Origin: Gordionus sp. m RMFG-2023
Taxonomy: Eukaryota > Nematomorpha > Gordioida > Chordodea > Parachordodidae
DNA length: 64,000 nucleotides
Reading direction: 5' to 3'
Assembly (NCBI RefSeq): GCF_954871325.1
Contig: NC_088779.1
Coordinates: 3,970,846 to 4,034,845 of the forward strand
Positions 23,287-40,130 of this stretch are shown here, piece by piece. The notes below the pieces were generated by a model. The model ran no database searches and was not told the DNA's origin. It saw only the letters and a program-made list of their open reading frames with translations. Position 1 is the stretch's first letter; every line of letters starts with the position of its first letter. Position numbers and translations under genes: made by a program.

Positions 23287-23501
23287 AGTGTTGTTAAACG
23301 GCTTGTTTTGAGCCGATTTTTAAAAAACGGCTAACTCAATAATTTTAGCCAGAAAAATATTGCCTAAGCCTAAAGATTTCGCTAATAGATGTCCTGGATA
23401 TCTATGAGCAAAATCTTTAGGCTTGCTTAATAATTTTCTGAATAAAACGTTGAGTTAGCCGTTTTTAAAAATTGGCTCAAATCGAGCCGTTTAACAACAC
23501 T
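23287..23501. mobile_element. Mutator-like MITE, copy 1
   Basis: Long inverted ends starting AGTGTTGTTAAACGGCT and ending GAGCCGTTTAACAACACT, each extending inward through GATTTTTAAAAACGGCTAACT. The flanking 10-mers ACTAATATCT and ACCAAACTTT agree at six positions. Long terminal repeats plus target duplications of 9-10 bp are typical of the Mutator (MULE) superfamily. No coding capacity. Confidence 0.75.
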
Positions 23502-23981
23502 ACCAAACTTTAAACCTTAGCTGGCCAGTGGACAGATAATGTTAAAATGTATAAACCTTTATATACTTTAATAATATAGAATAAATAGGCTCGCGTTTTC
23601 CCTTTAATACGGATGCGTAATGTGTATTTTAAAATTTGATATTCATTTCTTTCTTTAAATTAAATATATAAACTATAAATACATAAATAAAAGAAACAAT
23701 ATTTTAAGTTTTTTAAATACAATAAATTTTACAGACAAAAAAAATTACTAATTTTCATTTAAAAAAAACTTTTAAAAAAAGTATATTTTAAAATATTATA
23801 AATATTTTTTTCAAAAAAAAAAACGCATTCAAATATTTTAGAAATAGCTAATCTAGTTGATTCGATAATGGGTGGTGTATTTATATTTAAATAAGATAAT
23901 GGCCAAGATGTAAAATCTAATTTATTTGGTAGATAAATGATACAAAAGGGTTGCCCCATTAATCTTGTTTGCTTCTTTTCA

Positions 23982-28095
<4,114 letters not shown>

Positions 28096-28359
28096 CTATA
28101 AATGAATTAAATAATATATAAAATATGTTAGCAATATTATACAATTTGGCATCTCTTACAATGCGAACATTCAGGGGGTAATTACCCGTCATTATCATTA
28201 ACTAGGTGGTCAAGGAACAGATAGAGAATCTATGTAAAATTCAATAGGTTACCGATAAGGAAGTTAAAAATGCTATATATACGTAAAAAAATTTCACAAA
28301 AAAACTTAACATGAAATGTTTAAGAAAGGAGTCACGCTACTTAAAACTATCATTAAAAA

Positions 28360-29540
28360 AAATTTAACCGTTCCGTCTCCCAAAACCTGAGTCCGAAAGA
28401 CCGTGTGGAGGCGGAACGACTCCTAATTCTCATTCGGTAACGAGGGTGAAGTCGTTTCGCCGAAAAAAATCGCCGGGAGAATATTAAATTTATGGGAATT
28501 ATATGGTACAATGCTTTAACATCGTCTTTTAATCAAAGCTTTCGATAAAACTTAATTTTTTACGTAAAATGTGGAGAACGACTAGTTAACGGCACCCAAG
28601 GAAAGGGAGTTCTTAAAGTGTATAACAGGGTATAATTATATATTAGAGGGGCAGAGAGATCCGTAAGGCTCGTTTTAAAAGACACAGGACCCCACGATTG
28701 CGTCAGAGGGTAAACGTTATAAATTTTACAATATATTCGGGACTATCTGGCACATCGATAATTCTAATTTTTAAAAAAAATATAGCTTAGTGCGTCATTC
28801 ACCTTTTTCAAGTATATTGAATTTTTTTTCTCTCACGGATAGTTTATTATGACATTAATTATCATAAAATTTAATATATCCACTTCCATGAACCCATCTG
28901 CGATAAGTGGGGATCATCGAAAGAAAGGGGGGAGAGGCTAGCTTATTCTCGCAAGTCGTGAGCCGTATCGAATTTTTTATATTAAGGTTGTTCGAATTTC
29001 TTTGAAATTAGTTTGGTCCCCATGATAAGGTCATTTGCGTGATTTTGACTCTTAACTCTTACCATCATTTTTAAAATATGTGATGACGCCCATTTAGGAA
29101 AAAGGGGGGGGGGGATATATATAGTTGGTTCCTTAATTTATGGGTTTTGAAACCCATTTTGAAAATCAGGAATTTTCGGGATCTTACGATAGGAAATTTA
29201 GCCAACGGTACTTTGATAAATAATTGATTAGTAGGGAAATTCGATTTTCGGATTGATGTCACGCCACCTGAAGTCTCGCATCTTATGTATGTACGAAAGG
29301 TTTAGGAATTGTTAGAAATAATTCCACTAATGAGGAGTCGGTTAAAGTGCCTCTTCCTCCACCTCCCATTTATGGTTAATTTTGCATATATAATATTCAT
29401 TTTTTTATGGATTTGTCCAAAGACGGTAAAATAAAAATTAATCGAAATATCAGATCGGAGAAAAATGTATGGATCGGCCCAGCCCTAAATATGACAAACC
29501 AGTAACAGAATCGCGGGGACGTGTGTCATTCAAAACAAGC
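28360..29540 (+). other. Mosaic of short coding-like stretches, plus strand
   Basis: Several short open pieces stand out from the AT background: SQNLSPKDRVEAERLLILIR before a GTAACG donor (28436); FYVKCGERLVNGTQGKGVLK (to about 28623); RSVRLVLKDTGPHDCVRG (near 28645-28700); FHEPICDKWGSSKERGERLA (28880-28950); GFETHFENQEFSGSYDRKFS (29141-29200); GKFDFRIDVTPPEVSHLMYV (29236-29295); EESVKVPLPPPPIYG (to about 29378); and CMDRPSPKYDKPVTESRGR ending in TAA near 29550. Some are bordered by plausible splice sites. No family is recognised and I could not chain them with confidence. They could be a gene inside the long TMBIM intron, a decayed gene, or a GC-rich element. Confidence 0.3.
28364..28455 (+). 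other. Two adjacent stem-loops in a GC-richer patch
   Basis: GTTCCGTCTCC pairs with GGAGGCGGAAC, and immediately after it CGACTCC pairs with GAAGTCG around an inner CTCATT-CGGT-AACGAG hairpin. Such stable structure is unusual in this AT-rich DNA. It overlaps a coding-like stretch, so RNA structure and coding explanations compete. Confidence 0.3.
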
Positions 29541-30194
29541 CTTGCTTAAGAATTTCATTCCTTTTGGAGATTCTTTTCTCCGCGCCTAAAATACATACTC
29601 TACTCTGTATTTAGATTTGATAACTTCCATCGTAAATCTCGTTAATTGGGATCGAACATTTCCTCGAATAAAATGAAGTATTTTAATTGTTAGGCTTGTT
29701 ATGATTTAAAATTGCGATGCACAATATTGTTTCTAGAAATATTAAATTTGATCTTATGGCGTTCATTTTAGGTGTGAAAGGGATATAGGCGGATCACAGG
29801 TACACCTTGTGCCTACTCAATTAGTTTAGCTATAAAATGAGCCATTTTGGCGATTTTTTAGTAAAATATATAAATTATGTATAAAATTTACATGAATATG
29901 AAAACGGCGATTATCCCAGCGGTTAATGCCAGTTGGCAGAGGAGGATAAGATATACCTTCACAAAGGGGAAGGGGAGATGGGACAAATAAAGAAATAAAA
30001 AAATATTTTGTGCAAATTTTATATCTAAGAATATTTTGATAAAAAAAATCGTTAGACAGAACGTGGAGTTCTTGATAATACTTAAACTTATTGTGGAAGT
30101 GAGAGAGAACTTAAAATGGAAAGCCAATTATTTACCCGCATTTTTAAAAAAAAGTGAAAAATGTCTTATTTTTAGTTTAACTATATATATATAT

Positions 30195-30365
30195 CAGAGA
30201 TCTACAGGCTTGGCTCTAAACCCGGTCCGGATTTTAATTTTTTTAAAATATACCCAGGCCGGCCCGGATATTAATTTTTTTAAATACCCGGGCTGGGCCG
30301 TAAAAAATTGGAAAAAAAACCGGGCCGGGCGGGCCATTCAAATGGTACCTCTGCAAATCTTTGAT
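30195..30365. mobile_element. GC-rich hAT-like MITE (CCCGGCC family)
   Basis: Left CAGAGATCTACAGGCTTGGC, right GGTACCTCTGCAAATCTTTG, with CCGGCCCGGATATTAA and CGGGCCGGGCGGGCC inside. Flanks ATATATAT and ATATAGTA are a possible worn 8-bp duplication. Confidence 0.65.
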
Positions 30366-30869
30366 ATAGTATATATAATATATATTACAAAGTGATAGAA
30401 AATATCGTAAATATCCACCAAGGATATGCGAAATTCTCAAAATGAATAATAAATTATAAAAGAAAAAAAAAGAAAATATTTAAATATATTTTTTTTCAAA
30501 AAATATCCGGAAAAAAAAAGAAGATAATTTCGATCATTTTGAGAATTACATATTCTGACCATCAGTTTTCCGTTCATTTATCATAAAAAATTTTTTTTTT
30601 AAAATGTCAGGATAATTTTTAAAATTAAAGAATAATTATTCTTAAACTCCAAAATAAACATTTTTTAGCAGTTAAAAACAAGATATTTTGAAAATAATGA
30701 ATTATTTTTTGAATTTTTCTTTGGTAATTATAAAATAAATTTTTACATTTGTTTTAACGTTTCTGTTTTAAAAAAAAAGTTAGTTAATATCGTGCTGTCT
30801 CTGTGTTTTATATATTATTTTAGGATAACTCACTTAATCTTTTTTTCTTAAAAAGAAAATATGGTTCTA

Positions 30870-31284
30870 TAGTGCACACAAATTGAGTGTTTACGTTTTG
30901 CCGTAATTTTTTAATAAAAAAAACTAACGCATCCATTGTCTAAATTGAGGTTGCCTATTTATTAATATCGTCGATTCAAAATTTTAAATAAGTTCTAAAA
31001 AAAAGAATAGTCTTTGAAAATTATATTATCGTCTGCCTTCTTCTTTCTTTAATTTCTAAATATTCCTTTTTTAGGATATAAGTAAGTTATTTAAATTACA
31101 TTTTTATACAATATTACAAAGTGTATAGTAAAAAAAAAGTAATGAAAAAGCAAAACTATTTGCTTTTTTTAAAATGATTGCTTACGCCAAAAGGTAATTT
31201 TATCAATTTACATGAGGCCATTTGAAATGCATTATTTGCGCTTGCAACGCAGTGTTTGAAACGCTCAATTTGTGCGCACTATTA
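30870..31284. mobile_element. MITE, ATAGTGC family, well-kept copy
   Basis: Ends TATAGTGCACACAAATTGAG and CTCAATTTGTGCGCACTA are inverted. The interior matches 20032-20432. Superfamily undetermined; flanking duplication unclear. Confidence 0.7.
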
Positions 31285-32539
31285 TGGTCCACTAGAAACT
31301 AGAAGTGGGTGGGGTCCAGAAGCTCGGCCCGCGAGTGGAGAAATGTAATTCTCGGTCAGGCTAATTGTACGAAATCATTTTTACGGGACGGGCCGTCAAA
31401 TTCTATGGGAAGGGTGCCAATCCACCGCGACCTCTACTAGAAATTCCAATTACAAACGTAATTTTTTTGAGTTAAAAAAAAATTTCAACGATAAGGCGAT
31501 AGTTTAATGGGTATTGCGTGATTATTTGCATTTTAAATGATTAAAAATTAATAAATTAAAGTTACTTCCATAGGTTTGTCAAAAATTTGTAAGGTGGGGT
31601 ATTCACATATTGGAATGTATTTCCGGCAAAATCTGATCGTTAAATTTAATAAAACGCGCTCAATCAATAATTTAAAATGCAAAACCAACTGCGCATGTTG
31701 GGAAAACACATTATCGCCAACACCAAAAATTTAAGTAAACAAATTTATTTTAAAACGATGGGCGGGAGAGTTTGTGGGTTAACCCGCCCTCCCCATTGCA
31801 GACCTCTAACTTAACTCACAATTATTTTCTTTGTTATATAAATTGCTAATGCGCATGCGCTTCAATAGCGCGATGATTGGATAATTTTCCAACCTTATTT
31901 TCTCTAAAAAAAAATATATAATAGGTAAAATTTTACTTTACGAATGAATGCCTTCCTTATAGCTTTATCGGAAAAGGAGGTGCCTGCCCATTCTGTCCCG
32001 TATTCTCCTGGGCTCGCCGCATCTTAAAATTTTTTTTTAACAATAAATATTAGTAATTGAAAAAAAGTATTCAATTTTTTTAAACTAAAAAAATTCTTTC
32101 AAGAGGTAGAACTTTACAACTTAAAATGATCACCTAATAAAAAAAACAAATCTACAAAATGAGCGAATCTAGAATTCGGCTATAAATAACGAACTTGGAA
32201 TTTTAGCAGAGATGCACGATTTAGGAAGGAAGGAAAGAAAGAAAAAACTGCGCGGGGTTTGGGAAACCAAATATTTATGGAGCCCGAAGTTTACAAGATA
32301 ACCCAAACTAAAGGGAAATGCTCTTTAAAAAAATTTTGTTTTTTGTAGAGGGCAGCAAGATTTTCAAAGTACACCTCTGGTGAGATATCACTTTATACTA
32401 CTGAAAATTTTTTTTTGTGTTTGTTTTACTAAGTAAATTGTTTGCCATATTGGGTGTCTTAGGAAATTATTTATGTTATTTAAAATATCCGCGTACATTT
32501 CCAAGTTTTCCTAGACCCGTCAAATGTACAGTTCCGGGT
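31285..32539. other. Intron sequence with a worn repeat copy
   Basis: 31580-31740 resembles the repeat next to the MITEs at 6526 and 38422 (TGGAATGTATTTCCGG, AAAACGCGCTCAA). The rest holds nothing recognised. Confidence 0.35.
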
Positions 32540-32730
32540 AGCGTTGTTAAACGGCTCGATTCGAGTCGATTCTTAAAAATGGCTAACTCAATATCGCTAA
32601 TATATCCATCCATACCTCTGTGGCATCCATGACCGGAATCTTCAGGCTTCTGGCGTAATATTTTTCTGTGATTAAATATTGAGTTAGCCCGTTTTTAAAA
32701 ATCGGTCAAAACGAGCCGTTTAACAACACT
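32540..32730. mobile_element. Mutator-like MITE, copy 2
   Basis: AGCGTTGTTAAACGGCTCG on the left, CGAGCCGTTTAACAACACT on the right. The flanking 10-mers AGTTCCGGGT and AGTTCTGGCC agree at seven positions. Confidence 0.8.
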
Positions 32731-33639
32731 AGTTCTGGCCCATTCATCAGCCGAAAAGAGGATCGTAAGATATGAAGAACTTTGTTTAATAATTTATTTT
32801 TAAAAAAATTTAATCCCCCCCCCTCCCAAAGATTTCGAACAAAATGGGTCCTAGGACTTTAGGGTATAACTAAACCCGGGATCGGGACCGTAACAAATAT
32901 CAGCTGAGTTTTTAGGTTCAGAAAAACAATGCTAGGTTCATGATAAATAATAATATCATAATTATTTTTGGTACAGCTTAAATTAATGGTGACCGCGTTT
33001 CGAGGATTAAGCTAAGCCAGAGAATACGTAGCTAAACTAAAACTATGCAAATTTATGTAGTTTTCTTTCATTAAAAAAATATATATTACATGCCGAGCCG
33101 AACAATTTCAGCGTAATATATTCTACTGGACCGGGTATAAGTAATTATGAGCGGGTCCCGACTCCAGCTATAACTGATCCGTTTAATAGATAATTAATTT
33201 AATTAAAATAATGCAACATTTTTAACAAGAGAAATTTAAATATTTAAACAAGTGAGCTTGTTTATCCATAAAATTGATGTATAAGTAATATATACAAAAT
33301 GAATGTATGTATATTCCATTAAAAACATTGTCTAGGGAGTTATTTCATCAAGGGAATATTTTTTTTTTAAATTATTTATTATTATTAATTATAAAAAATT
33401 TGATTTAAATCAAAAATCGCGATTTAATCAAATAAATCAAAAAAAAATTAAGATTTTTGCGAACCTTAATTTGTAGTCAGCTATTGTCCAACCTTTACCG
33501 CGTTATAACCCCCTTAAAAAAATTACGTGACAATGCGTTCAAATCGTGTCCCGTAGAAACTTTGCGATTTTCTACTAATCTTTTAACGTTTTTGTTAAAT
33601 ATTCTAACAATTTATTAGGCCCTATTCTGGTACGATATA

Positions 33640-33813
33640 AGTGTTGTTAAAAAGTCCGATTTGGGACGTTTTTTCGAAACGGCCCCCGATTAAGATTTCA
33701 GCTAAAACCAATATTATGTAAGCATCGAGATTTGGCCAATAGATGTCCAAGCATTTCTGCCAGCTATGCGCAGAATCTTAAAATCGACTTGAATCGGACT
33801 TTTTAACAACACT
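33640..33813. mobile_element. Mutator-like MITE, diverged subfamily (AAGTCCGATT ends)
   Basis: Ends AGTGTTGTTAAAAAGTCCGA and TCGGACTTTTTAACAACACT keep the family's outer bases but differ inside. GTACGATATA before and GTACGACACA three bases after the element agree at eight of ten positions. Confidence 0.7.
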
Positions 33814-34603
33814 AGGGTACGACACAATTTTGATATTTAAAGCTGTTTAGTGTAGAGCATAAAACAGCTTTTGAACTAGGGACAGGACACCCTACTTTTG
33901 GTTTGTTTTTTTAAAGAGTTTGGTGGCATTTGCACTTTTTAGGCGGTTTGAGACGAAGCTCAATAGCCGGCTAAACAGTCAGCTGTTTAGTAAAATTAGT
34001 CAAACCTATATACTGGCATCAGTGCTGTAAACATTTTAATCGCTCCTAAGCAAGCGCTCTTATCGTTCCTTTTTCCGTTATTTTATATATCACAAAACTA
34101 ATTATGTTATATATAATAATTTTATTTAAATAATTTATGCGTAGTTCGTATTATTAAATGCCTATCCGGTATAATTACAAGATTATATTATATTATTATT
34201 TTTTTTTAAAAAAAAATTGTAAGGAACATTTTTATAATATTAATTTTTAAAAGGCCATTTAAGCGTTTAAGAAAATTTAACGCTATTTTATTTAAATTTA
34301 TATATTTTTTTTAAATTAAATTATTTGTTTAAATTTTATACATCTAATTATTGGTTAAAATAAATAAATAAATAATAGCTTATTCCTCTAATAATCGTAA
34401 AAATTGTCAATACCCAGTAAAAGATATAATAATCAACGAATCCTACATTTAGGGCATATAACAAGTAAATACCCGGATATTAGAACTGATACCGTTTGAA
34501 ATACGGCAAGTTTTGTCCCGGTTATTATAAGACAAGCGGGTTAAAAAAAATAATTATACATTGAGCGGGAAGGGTGAATTTTAAAAAATATTAATGGCCG
34601 GAA
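33814..34603. other. Intron sequence, nothing recognised
   Basis: A weak internal symmetry around AGTCAGCTGTTTAG (33840-33990) is the only structure seen. Confidence 0.3.
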
Positions 34604-34953
34604 CAATTACATATAATAATAATAATACGTAGACTGACGAATTCATAATAATGCATTTGAAAGCGTCGTTGAATGCCAATCAGCTGGACCCGCCATTTTG
34701 GTAACCCATATAGTAATTATTATCATGTTAAAAACTATTATTTAAATTGATAACTCGCTTCCTTATTATCTCGATGATCAGGCAATTCTTTAATAAAGTT
34801 TGCGTCAGACATAGGAATGAATTGGCCGGCCTCTCATTTATAATTATTAATAATGACATGGGTAATCAAAACAAAATGGCGCCCCCAGCTGTTTCATTGA
34901 TGTACACTTTTAATGAATGCCATCGTCATTCTAGGTATTATTATATGTCATTT
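34604..34953. mobile_element. MITE, CCTAGACTGA family, copy 2
   Basis: Same ends and interior as 25815-26154 (GAAAGCGTCGTTGAATGCCA, CAGCTGGACCCGCCATTTTG, ATGACATGGGTAATCAAAAC). The open frame over it is part of the repeat, not a gene. Confidence 0.75.
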
Positions 34954-36174
34954 GGCTGGAATGAGCGAGGCGGACTTATACTAATTAAAAAAAAATTCAT
35001 AATGCATAAAATAACGCGAATATTTTTTCTTCATGACAGAGTTAAAAAAAAATTAAACGATTAGCGGGTGGTTAAAACCCGATCATCCGGGTATTTAACC
35101 GAGTTTACAGTTAAAATAAATCAATCCGGCCGCCAAATTCTTCCCGTATTTAACATCTCGACCAATTAGATACCCGACGACAAAATGGATTATCACTTAC
35201 AAATGTGATGGGGGGAACAAAAAATTCTTCAAAGATCAATACAAAATTTAAATTATAAATAGAATTTTCTAAAAAAAAAATTTTTTATTGATTCGCACAA
35301 AATTTTTCGCGTTTATAAATTATAAATTATAAATAACTATTTTTTTTATTTACATTCTTCTTTTTTTTTCTTTTAAGTATTGATTCGATTTCACTGCCTT
35401 AACCCAAATAACACACTATCGCATTAATTTTTATCGATTATTTTTTTTTAACTCCCGCCCATCCCCTTCTCTCATGATTAGATCAATCAATAAGAATAAG
35501 AATTATTCGATTGAGAGATTAGATAATAAAATATAATATAATAACAAGAATTGAGGGATTAATCAAAAGTAATTAAAATAGGTATTATTTCATCAAAGAA
35601 ATATTGATTTTATAAGAATGTTGTTATTGTGTAACAAATATTGGTTCTTGTAAAAAAAATCATTTTAATCTCTATAGTAAATCTTTCCATTACGAGATTT
35701 TGTCTTTTGTTTACAATATAGATTTTTCCGAGTGGAACCATCCTTTAAAAATATATTTGAATTATTTTTCTTTAGGTAAATAATTTAATGACGTATTTAT
35801 ATAATTGTATGTTGATAAATCATTTTTATAAGTGAATAATGAATATAATAAAATAAATTTTAAAAAATTTTATTTAAAAAAAAAGCTGATGTTTATGTAA
35901 TTTTAAATATATTTTATTCCTTTGTATTCGGAAATCGGAACCTTGAACCCGGTTCGGAGATTTTTCACTGAACTCGAATCTTTTTATCTTAGATAAAGGG
36001 TTCTTAGTTTTGGGTCGAATGACCCCCAAAAAACTATCTTACGTTTCAAATTATATCCATGTCCTACAAACTTCAGCCAACCCTCAGCTACGAAAAATCT
36101 AGCAACCATGAAGGAATCTCCTCTAGGAAAGCCTCCCCCCTCCCGAATGTGATCTTCCATTTTTATATTATCAG
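34954..36174. other. Intron sequence, nothing recognised
   Basis: At 35940-35975 a scrap, GGTTCGGAGATTTTTCACTG, recurs at about 46912 and, less closely, at 45720, so a further worn repeat family is present. No gene is seen. Confidence 0.35.
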
Positions 36175-36903
36175 TAGGGAAGTACCGATATTTTTTTATA
36201 GGATCGGATAGGGCCGATATTTCACCCATTTTAAATATTGGTTATCAGCCAATATTATAAAATTTTCCGATCCGATCAGTTATAAAATGGCGTCTTTAAC
36301 AAAAATAAAATGTTATAAATTTTTTTTAAAAAAAGTTATAAAATCATTTATTTTTATAAATAAAATCGAAATCCATTTTTATGTAATATTTTTTTAATAT
36401 TAATTAATTAATAAACATTCTGCCATATTGTTATTTTTTTTGGGGCATTCTCTTTATCAGAATCAGCTTTTAGTGAAGCTGGTGATATTGACAGTCACCA
36501 TCGCCGCAGGCTGACCTCTGATAAATTGGAAATTTTGTTATTTCTAAAAAGAAATCTTTGATACATTTAAATATTATTTTTTTAAAATTTCATATATATT
36601 TGTTTATTACTTATTATGTATATAGATTAAATGTATTACTTATTATATAAAACTGATTTAACAATAAAAATATTTTATTGAATTGAATATAAACTATAAC
36701 TGATCATTATAATATATTTAAATGACATAAGTTATGGTATAGTTATATTATAGATGTTATACTAATAAAAAGTATAATAAAAATTTAAACCATTGGTATC
36801 GAATACAAAATTAGATATGATATCGGATCGGTAATTGGTGGATATCAATTTAATATTGGGAATATCGGATCGGCCTCCAAAAAGTGGTATCGGTACACCC
36901 CTA
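36175..36903 (+). mobile_element. hAT element with perfect 8-bp target duplication
   Basis: Ends TAGGGAAGTACCGATA and TATCGGTACACCCCTA are inverted. ATTATCAG stands on both sides (36167-36174 and 36904-36911). The plus strand at about 36470-36560 keeps a hAT dimerisation domain, SESAFSEAGDIDSHHRRRLT followed by SDKLEILLFLKRNL and a stop. The rest of the transposase is missing, so it is an internally deleted copy. It lies in the long TMBIM intron. Confidence 0.85.
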
Positions 36904-38421
36904 ATTATCAGGAATAGGGAGGACTGAGATCAAGCATCCAATTCTGAGAGAGATGATCTCTTGAAAATGAAGAAAGGAATTGCGCAAAGCACAGGTTCAA
37001 GTCCTGTAAATAGTAATCGAATTATAAATCGATCCTCTAAATGTGCCAATCAGGGGTGCAAGACATAGAAAAAAACATGAACCCCTAGTGTCAAGGCAAC
37101 CGAGCGATAAAAAGCGAGAATTAATGAAAATGATAGTGATTGTGTATGACTCAATATAAAAAATAAACAAATTATATTTTTTTAAAAAGGTAAAAATGTT
37201 ATGACTCACTCTTCAGTAACTTAAGCAAATATTAAAAAAAAAATTGTTAGCGTTTTTTGAAGGCGTCTAACTTTGAATCGCTTAAATTTGGGAGCGTTTT
37301 TATTTAAAAATTTTTTTTAATGTGTAATGTGCTTATTCCATTCCAGTAACCAACAAGGCGTAGAATACAAAATTCTCCTTGCCGTGAACTTTAGGTCAAC
37401 TTTTTAACTTTTTATATGATTACGGGCCTAAAATATGAGATTTTATTATGCATTTTGATTGGTTATCCAAAATGCTCATGTATAAATGAGCCCGGGCCTT
37501 AATGGAGGTTAGGGTTAGATTATGAAGGTTGGGGAAATTTTAATTATAAAAGTTTTAAAAATGAATCTTTTCCTACTCTTGGCAAATAATATAAAAAAAA
37601 GCAATAATTTGCCAAAAATGTTTTTTTCAAAAAAACAAAAACAAAATTAAAAAAATCAATTATTTTTTATTGACATAATTATAACGTCACATAACACAGG
37701 TAAAATAATCGATAACCTTTTTATTTTTTAAAAAAAATAAACTGCTTTTTCTTCTAAAAAAGAAAAAAAATTTTGGCAGGCAAAGGAATTCGAAGATAAA
37801 TAAATAAAGTATGTGGAAAATAGTCAATGTGGCTATGAAGAACTAAGAAGTTTTGGAATTTTGATAAATCTAAACATCAGGAATCTAAGAAAAGTTGGCA
37901 GATTTGCTGTAGTATTAAACCTTTTTATATATAAACTTAATCTGCTGACCGGATACTGCACTTAAATGGAATATGATTGGCGAATAAAACATTTCCTAAG
38001 ATTTATTTAGGTTTACACCGATCATAAGATGAGAGATCAGGAATTTGGAAAAAAAAAGCTAAAAATCTTTAAAGTGTTAAGTCGATTCAACGACCTAATC
38101 TAAGAATCGTAAAAATAAACGAAACATAAATACTGCTTTGAAAATAGATTAAATTAATTTAACAAAATACATCAACTACATACATATAACCCACTCGATT
38201 TTGCAAAAGAATAAATATGATAGACCTGCATAGTTATATTTTAGCATGATCCTGCCCGGATTTTTTCGGCTTTAAAATATATTAAATGTTTTTTTTAATT
38301 TTTATATATGTTATCGTCAATTTGTATTTTTCCGGTAATGTCTTATTTTTACAACTTTTAAAACATTTTTTGAGCTCGTTTTAATAAATTTAAAATTCGG
38401 ATTTTACCAGAAATATTTACT
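36904..38421. other. Intron sequence, nothing recognised
   Basis: A stretch at 37300-37400 is slightly GC-richer (minus strand ENFVFYALLVTG) but is not convincing as an exon. No terminal repeats seen. Confidence 0.3.
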
Positions 38422-38598
38422 ATCATGTTTGGAGATGCCTATCTTATGAATTGTAGAAAATTTTACTGTTAACCTTTGAGTAGTCGTTTATAGTTTATAT
38501 AAAAAAATATATGGAAAATCGAATATAAATTATTTTAAGTTTAAAAGTTTACGAATAAATTGTCTGAAATTCATAGGATAGGTATTCCAAACATGATG
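38422..38598. mobile_element. Short MITE, TCATGTTTGGAATA family, copy 2
   Basis: Left ATCATGTTTGGAGATGCCTA with TCTTATGAATT, right AATTCATAGGATAGG with TATTCCAAACATGAT: an inverted repeat of about 30 bp. Continues at its right into the same sequence as after 6675. Confidence 0.65.
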
Positions 38599-38744
38599 GA
38601 ATACATTTCCGATAAAATCGGATTTTTAAATTTTTTAAAAAACGTGCTCAAAAAATGATTTAATGTTGAAAAAATAACATATTGCTGGAAAAAAACACAT
38701 TGACGCTAACATAATATAATATGGGAGATTTAAAATATTTGGTT

Positions 38745-38882
38745 TTAAAATATAGTGCCTGGTCCGAGTAATTTTTTTTTTTAATTTAAGCCCGGCCAAG
38801 CCCAGATGTATATAAAAAAAGGAAATATGGCCTAGGTAAAATTTACCTGGTCTTGGCTTAGGGCGGGCCTAAAGATCTCTGA
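38745..38882. mobile_element. GC-rich hAT-like MITE (CCCGGCC family), short copy
   Basis: GCCTGGTCCGAG, GCCCGGCCAAGCCC and the right end GGCGGGCCTAAAGATCTCTG mark the family. Left end worn. Confidence 0.5.
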
Positions 38883-39080
38883 TAAATATTGAATATATTT
38901 ATATGTTTAATGTATTGTGCAATCCACAATATCTACCCCATAACCTTTCATCAGGTGATGGCCTAAAACCTTTTGGCCTTATAAATTATAACTATCCCAT
39001 GGGCTTTTGGTTAATCTCTCATCTGGGATTATATGCATCAAGACTTTACCCACAATGTTAATAGTAACAAGCTTACTAAT

Positions 39081-39154
39081 GGGAAAACAAAAAAAATTGA
39101 TAAACACTAAATAATATGGGAAAACAAAAAAAATTGATAAACACTAAATAATAT
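39081..39154 (+). repeat. 37-bp tandem duplication
   Basis: GGGAAAACAAAAAAAATTGA plus TAAACACTAAATAATAT stands twice in a row without change. Confidence 0.85.
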
Positions 39155-39419
39155 TGTTGTGATATTTAATAAGGTAAAAATGAAGACTAAAAAAAATATA
39201 AAATTAATATTTTTTGAGCTATAGAGGATAGGCCTATATTTTATTGATGATGTTATGGCCCAACCAGCCCTGCATCTATATTGTAATTAATAGCTAATAT
39301 AGATTAAATATTGTCCAATAAAAATGTTAAAACATAATTATAATAATCCTCTATTTTCATTATAATAATGTGATTTTTTATCTAAAATACAATAAATATT
39401 TTTCAAAAATGCTTCATAA

Positions 39420-39780
39420 AAATTTATAAATGGATATAGAAAGCTATAATTATCTTTGCCAGCAATATATAAATTTGGCAAAGAAATGTTCTTCCTAATT
39501 CTCTTTGAGCTTTTTATTTAATTAGGAGTTGGATAATATTTTACAAATTTTATTGCTTTTTTAAATACTAAGTTGGTGCCATTTAAGCATACTTTTTTTA
39601 TTGTAGTCAAAAAATAATGGGTTGGTTTTTAGATTAAAAAACACTTTCTTTTCTTTTATTCCTATTTGGTCTATCTTCATTGAAATTAATTTTTCTTAAA
39701 TGTTTTACATACCTCTCCATACCCTCACAATTCCTATATAGATATAAAAGATGAACATTGAGTAGTGTTGTATCAAATTA
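39420..39780 (-). other. Faint coding-like traces, minus strand
   Basis: Pieces such as MERYVKHLRKINFNEDRPNR (near 39660-39720, then a stop) and NGTNLVFKKAIKFVKYY (near 39540-39590) look protein-derived, but frames change and no family is recognised. Possibly an old transposon. Confidence 0.2.
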
Positions 39781-40130
39781 AATGGTGAATGTAAAGTTTT
39801 ATTAATTAGCTTCATAAAAACAAATTGCGTGTATTTTAAATACATTTTATATAAATTAGTCTAATGGCACCAGAATATAAAGATTCTAAAAAAAATAATA
39901 TATCAATTTAATCAATATTTTTTAAAAAAAAGAAAATTTAAAGAGTTGTATAATTCTTATAGTATGAAATTATTATACAATTTATGTAAAACTCAATTTT
40001 TATACAAATATCAATATAAAAAGGAGGATTTTTGGTTTGGCATAGCTTAACCTTGATAAAATGTGTGGAAAATAAAATAATGATAAGATATTATGATACA
40101 AAAAAAATTATATATCAAATATAAAATTAC

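Noticed and set aside
30036-30440. Open frames of 119 and 65 codons on both strands
   Set aside because: Both cross a CCCGGCC-family MITE and show no domain; they differ from the other family copies in reading frame.
32340-32400. Minus-strand VYFENLAALYKKQ as a TMBIM exon
   Set aside because: It resembles KVY only superficially and does not continue with the family's QLxxT pattern.
34747-35064. A 105-codon plus-strand frame
   Set aside because: It is contained largely in the second CCTAGACTGA-family MITE.
36985-37006. A tRNA-like T-arm (ACAGG TTCAAGT CCTGT)
   Set aside because: The 5-bp stem and 7-base loop are perfect, but no anticodon arm, D-arm or acceptor stem can be paired upstream, so it is not a tRNA gene.
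37310-37390. Minus-strand ENFVFYALLVTG as the missing first-membrane exon of TMBIM
   Set aside because: It lacks the RxFIRKVY and QL motifs expected there, and the frame closes without a matching splice phase.
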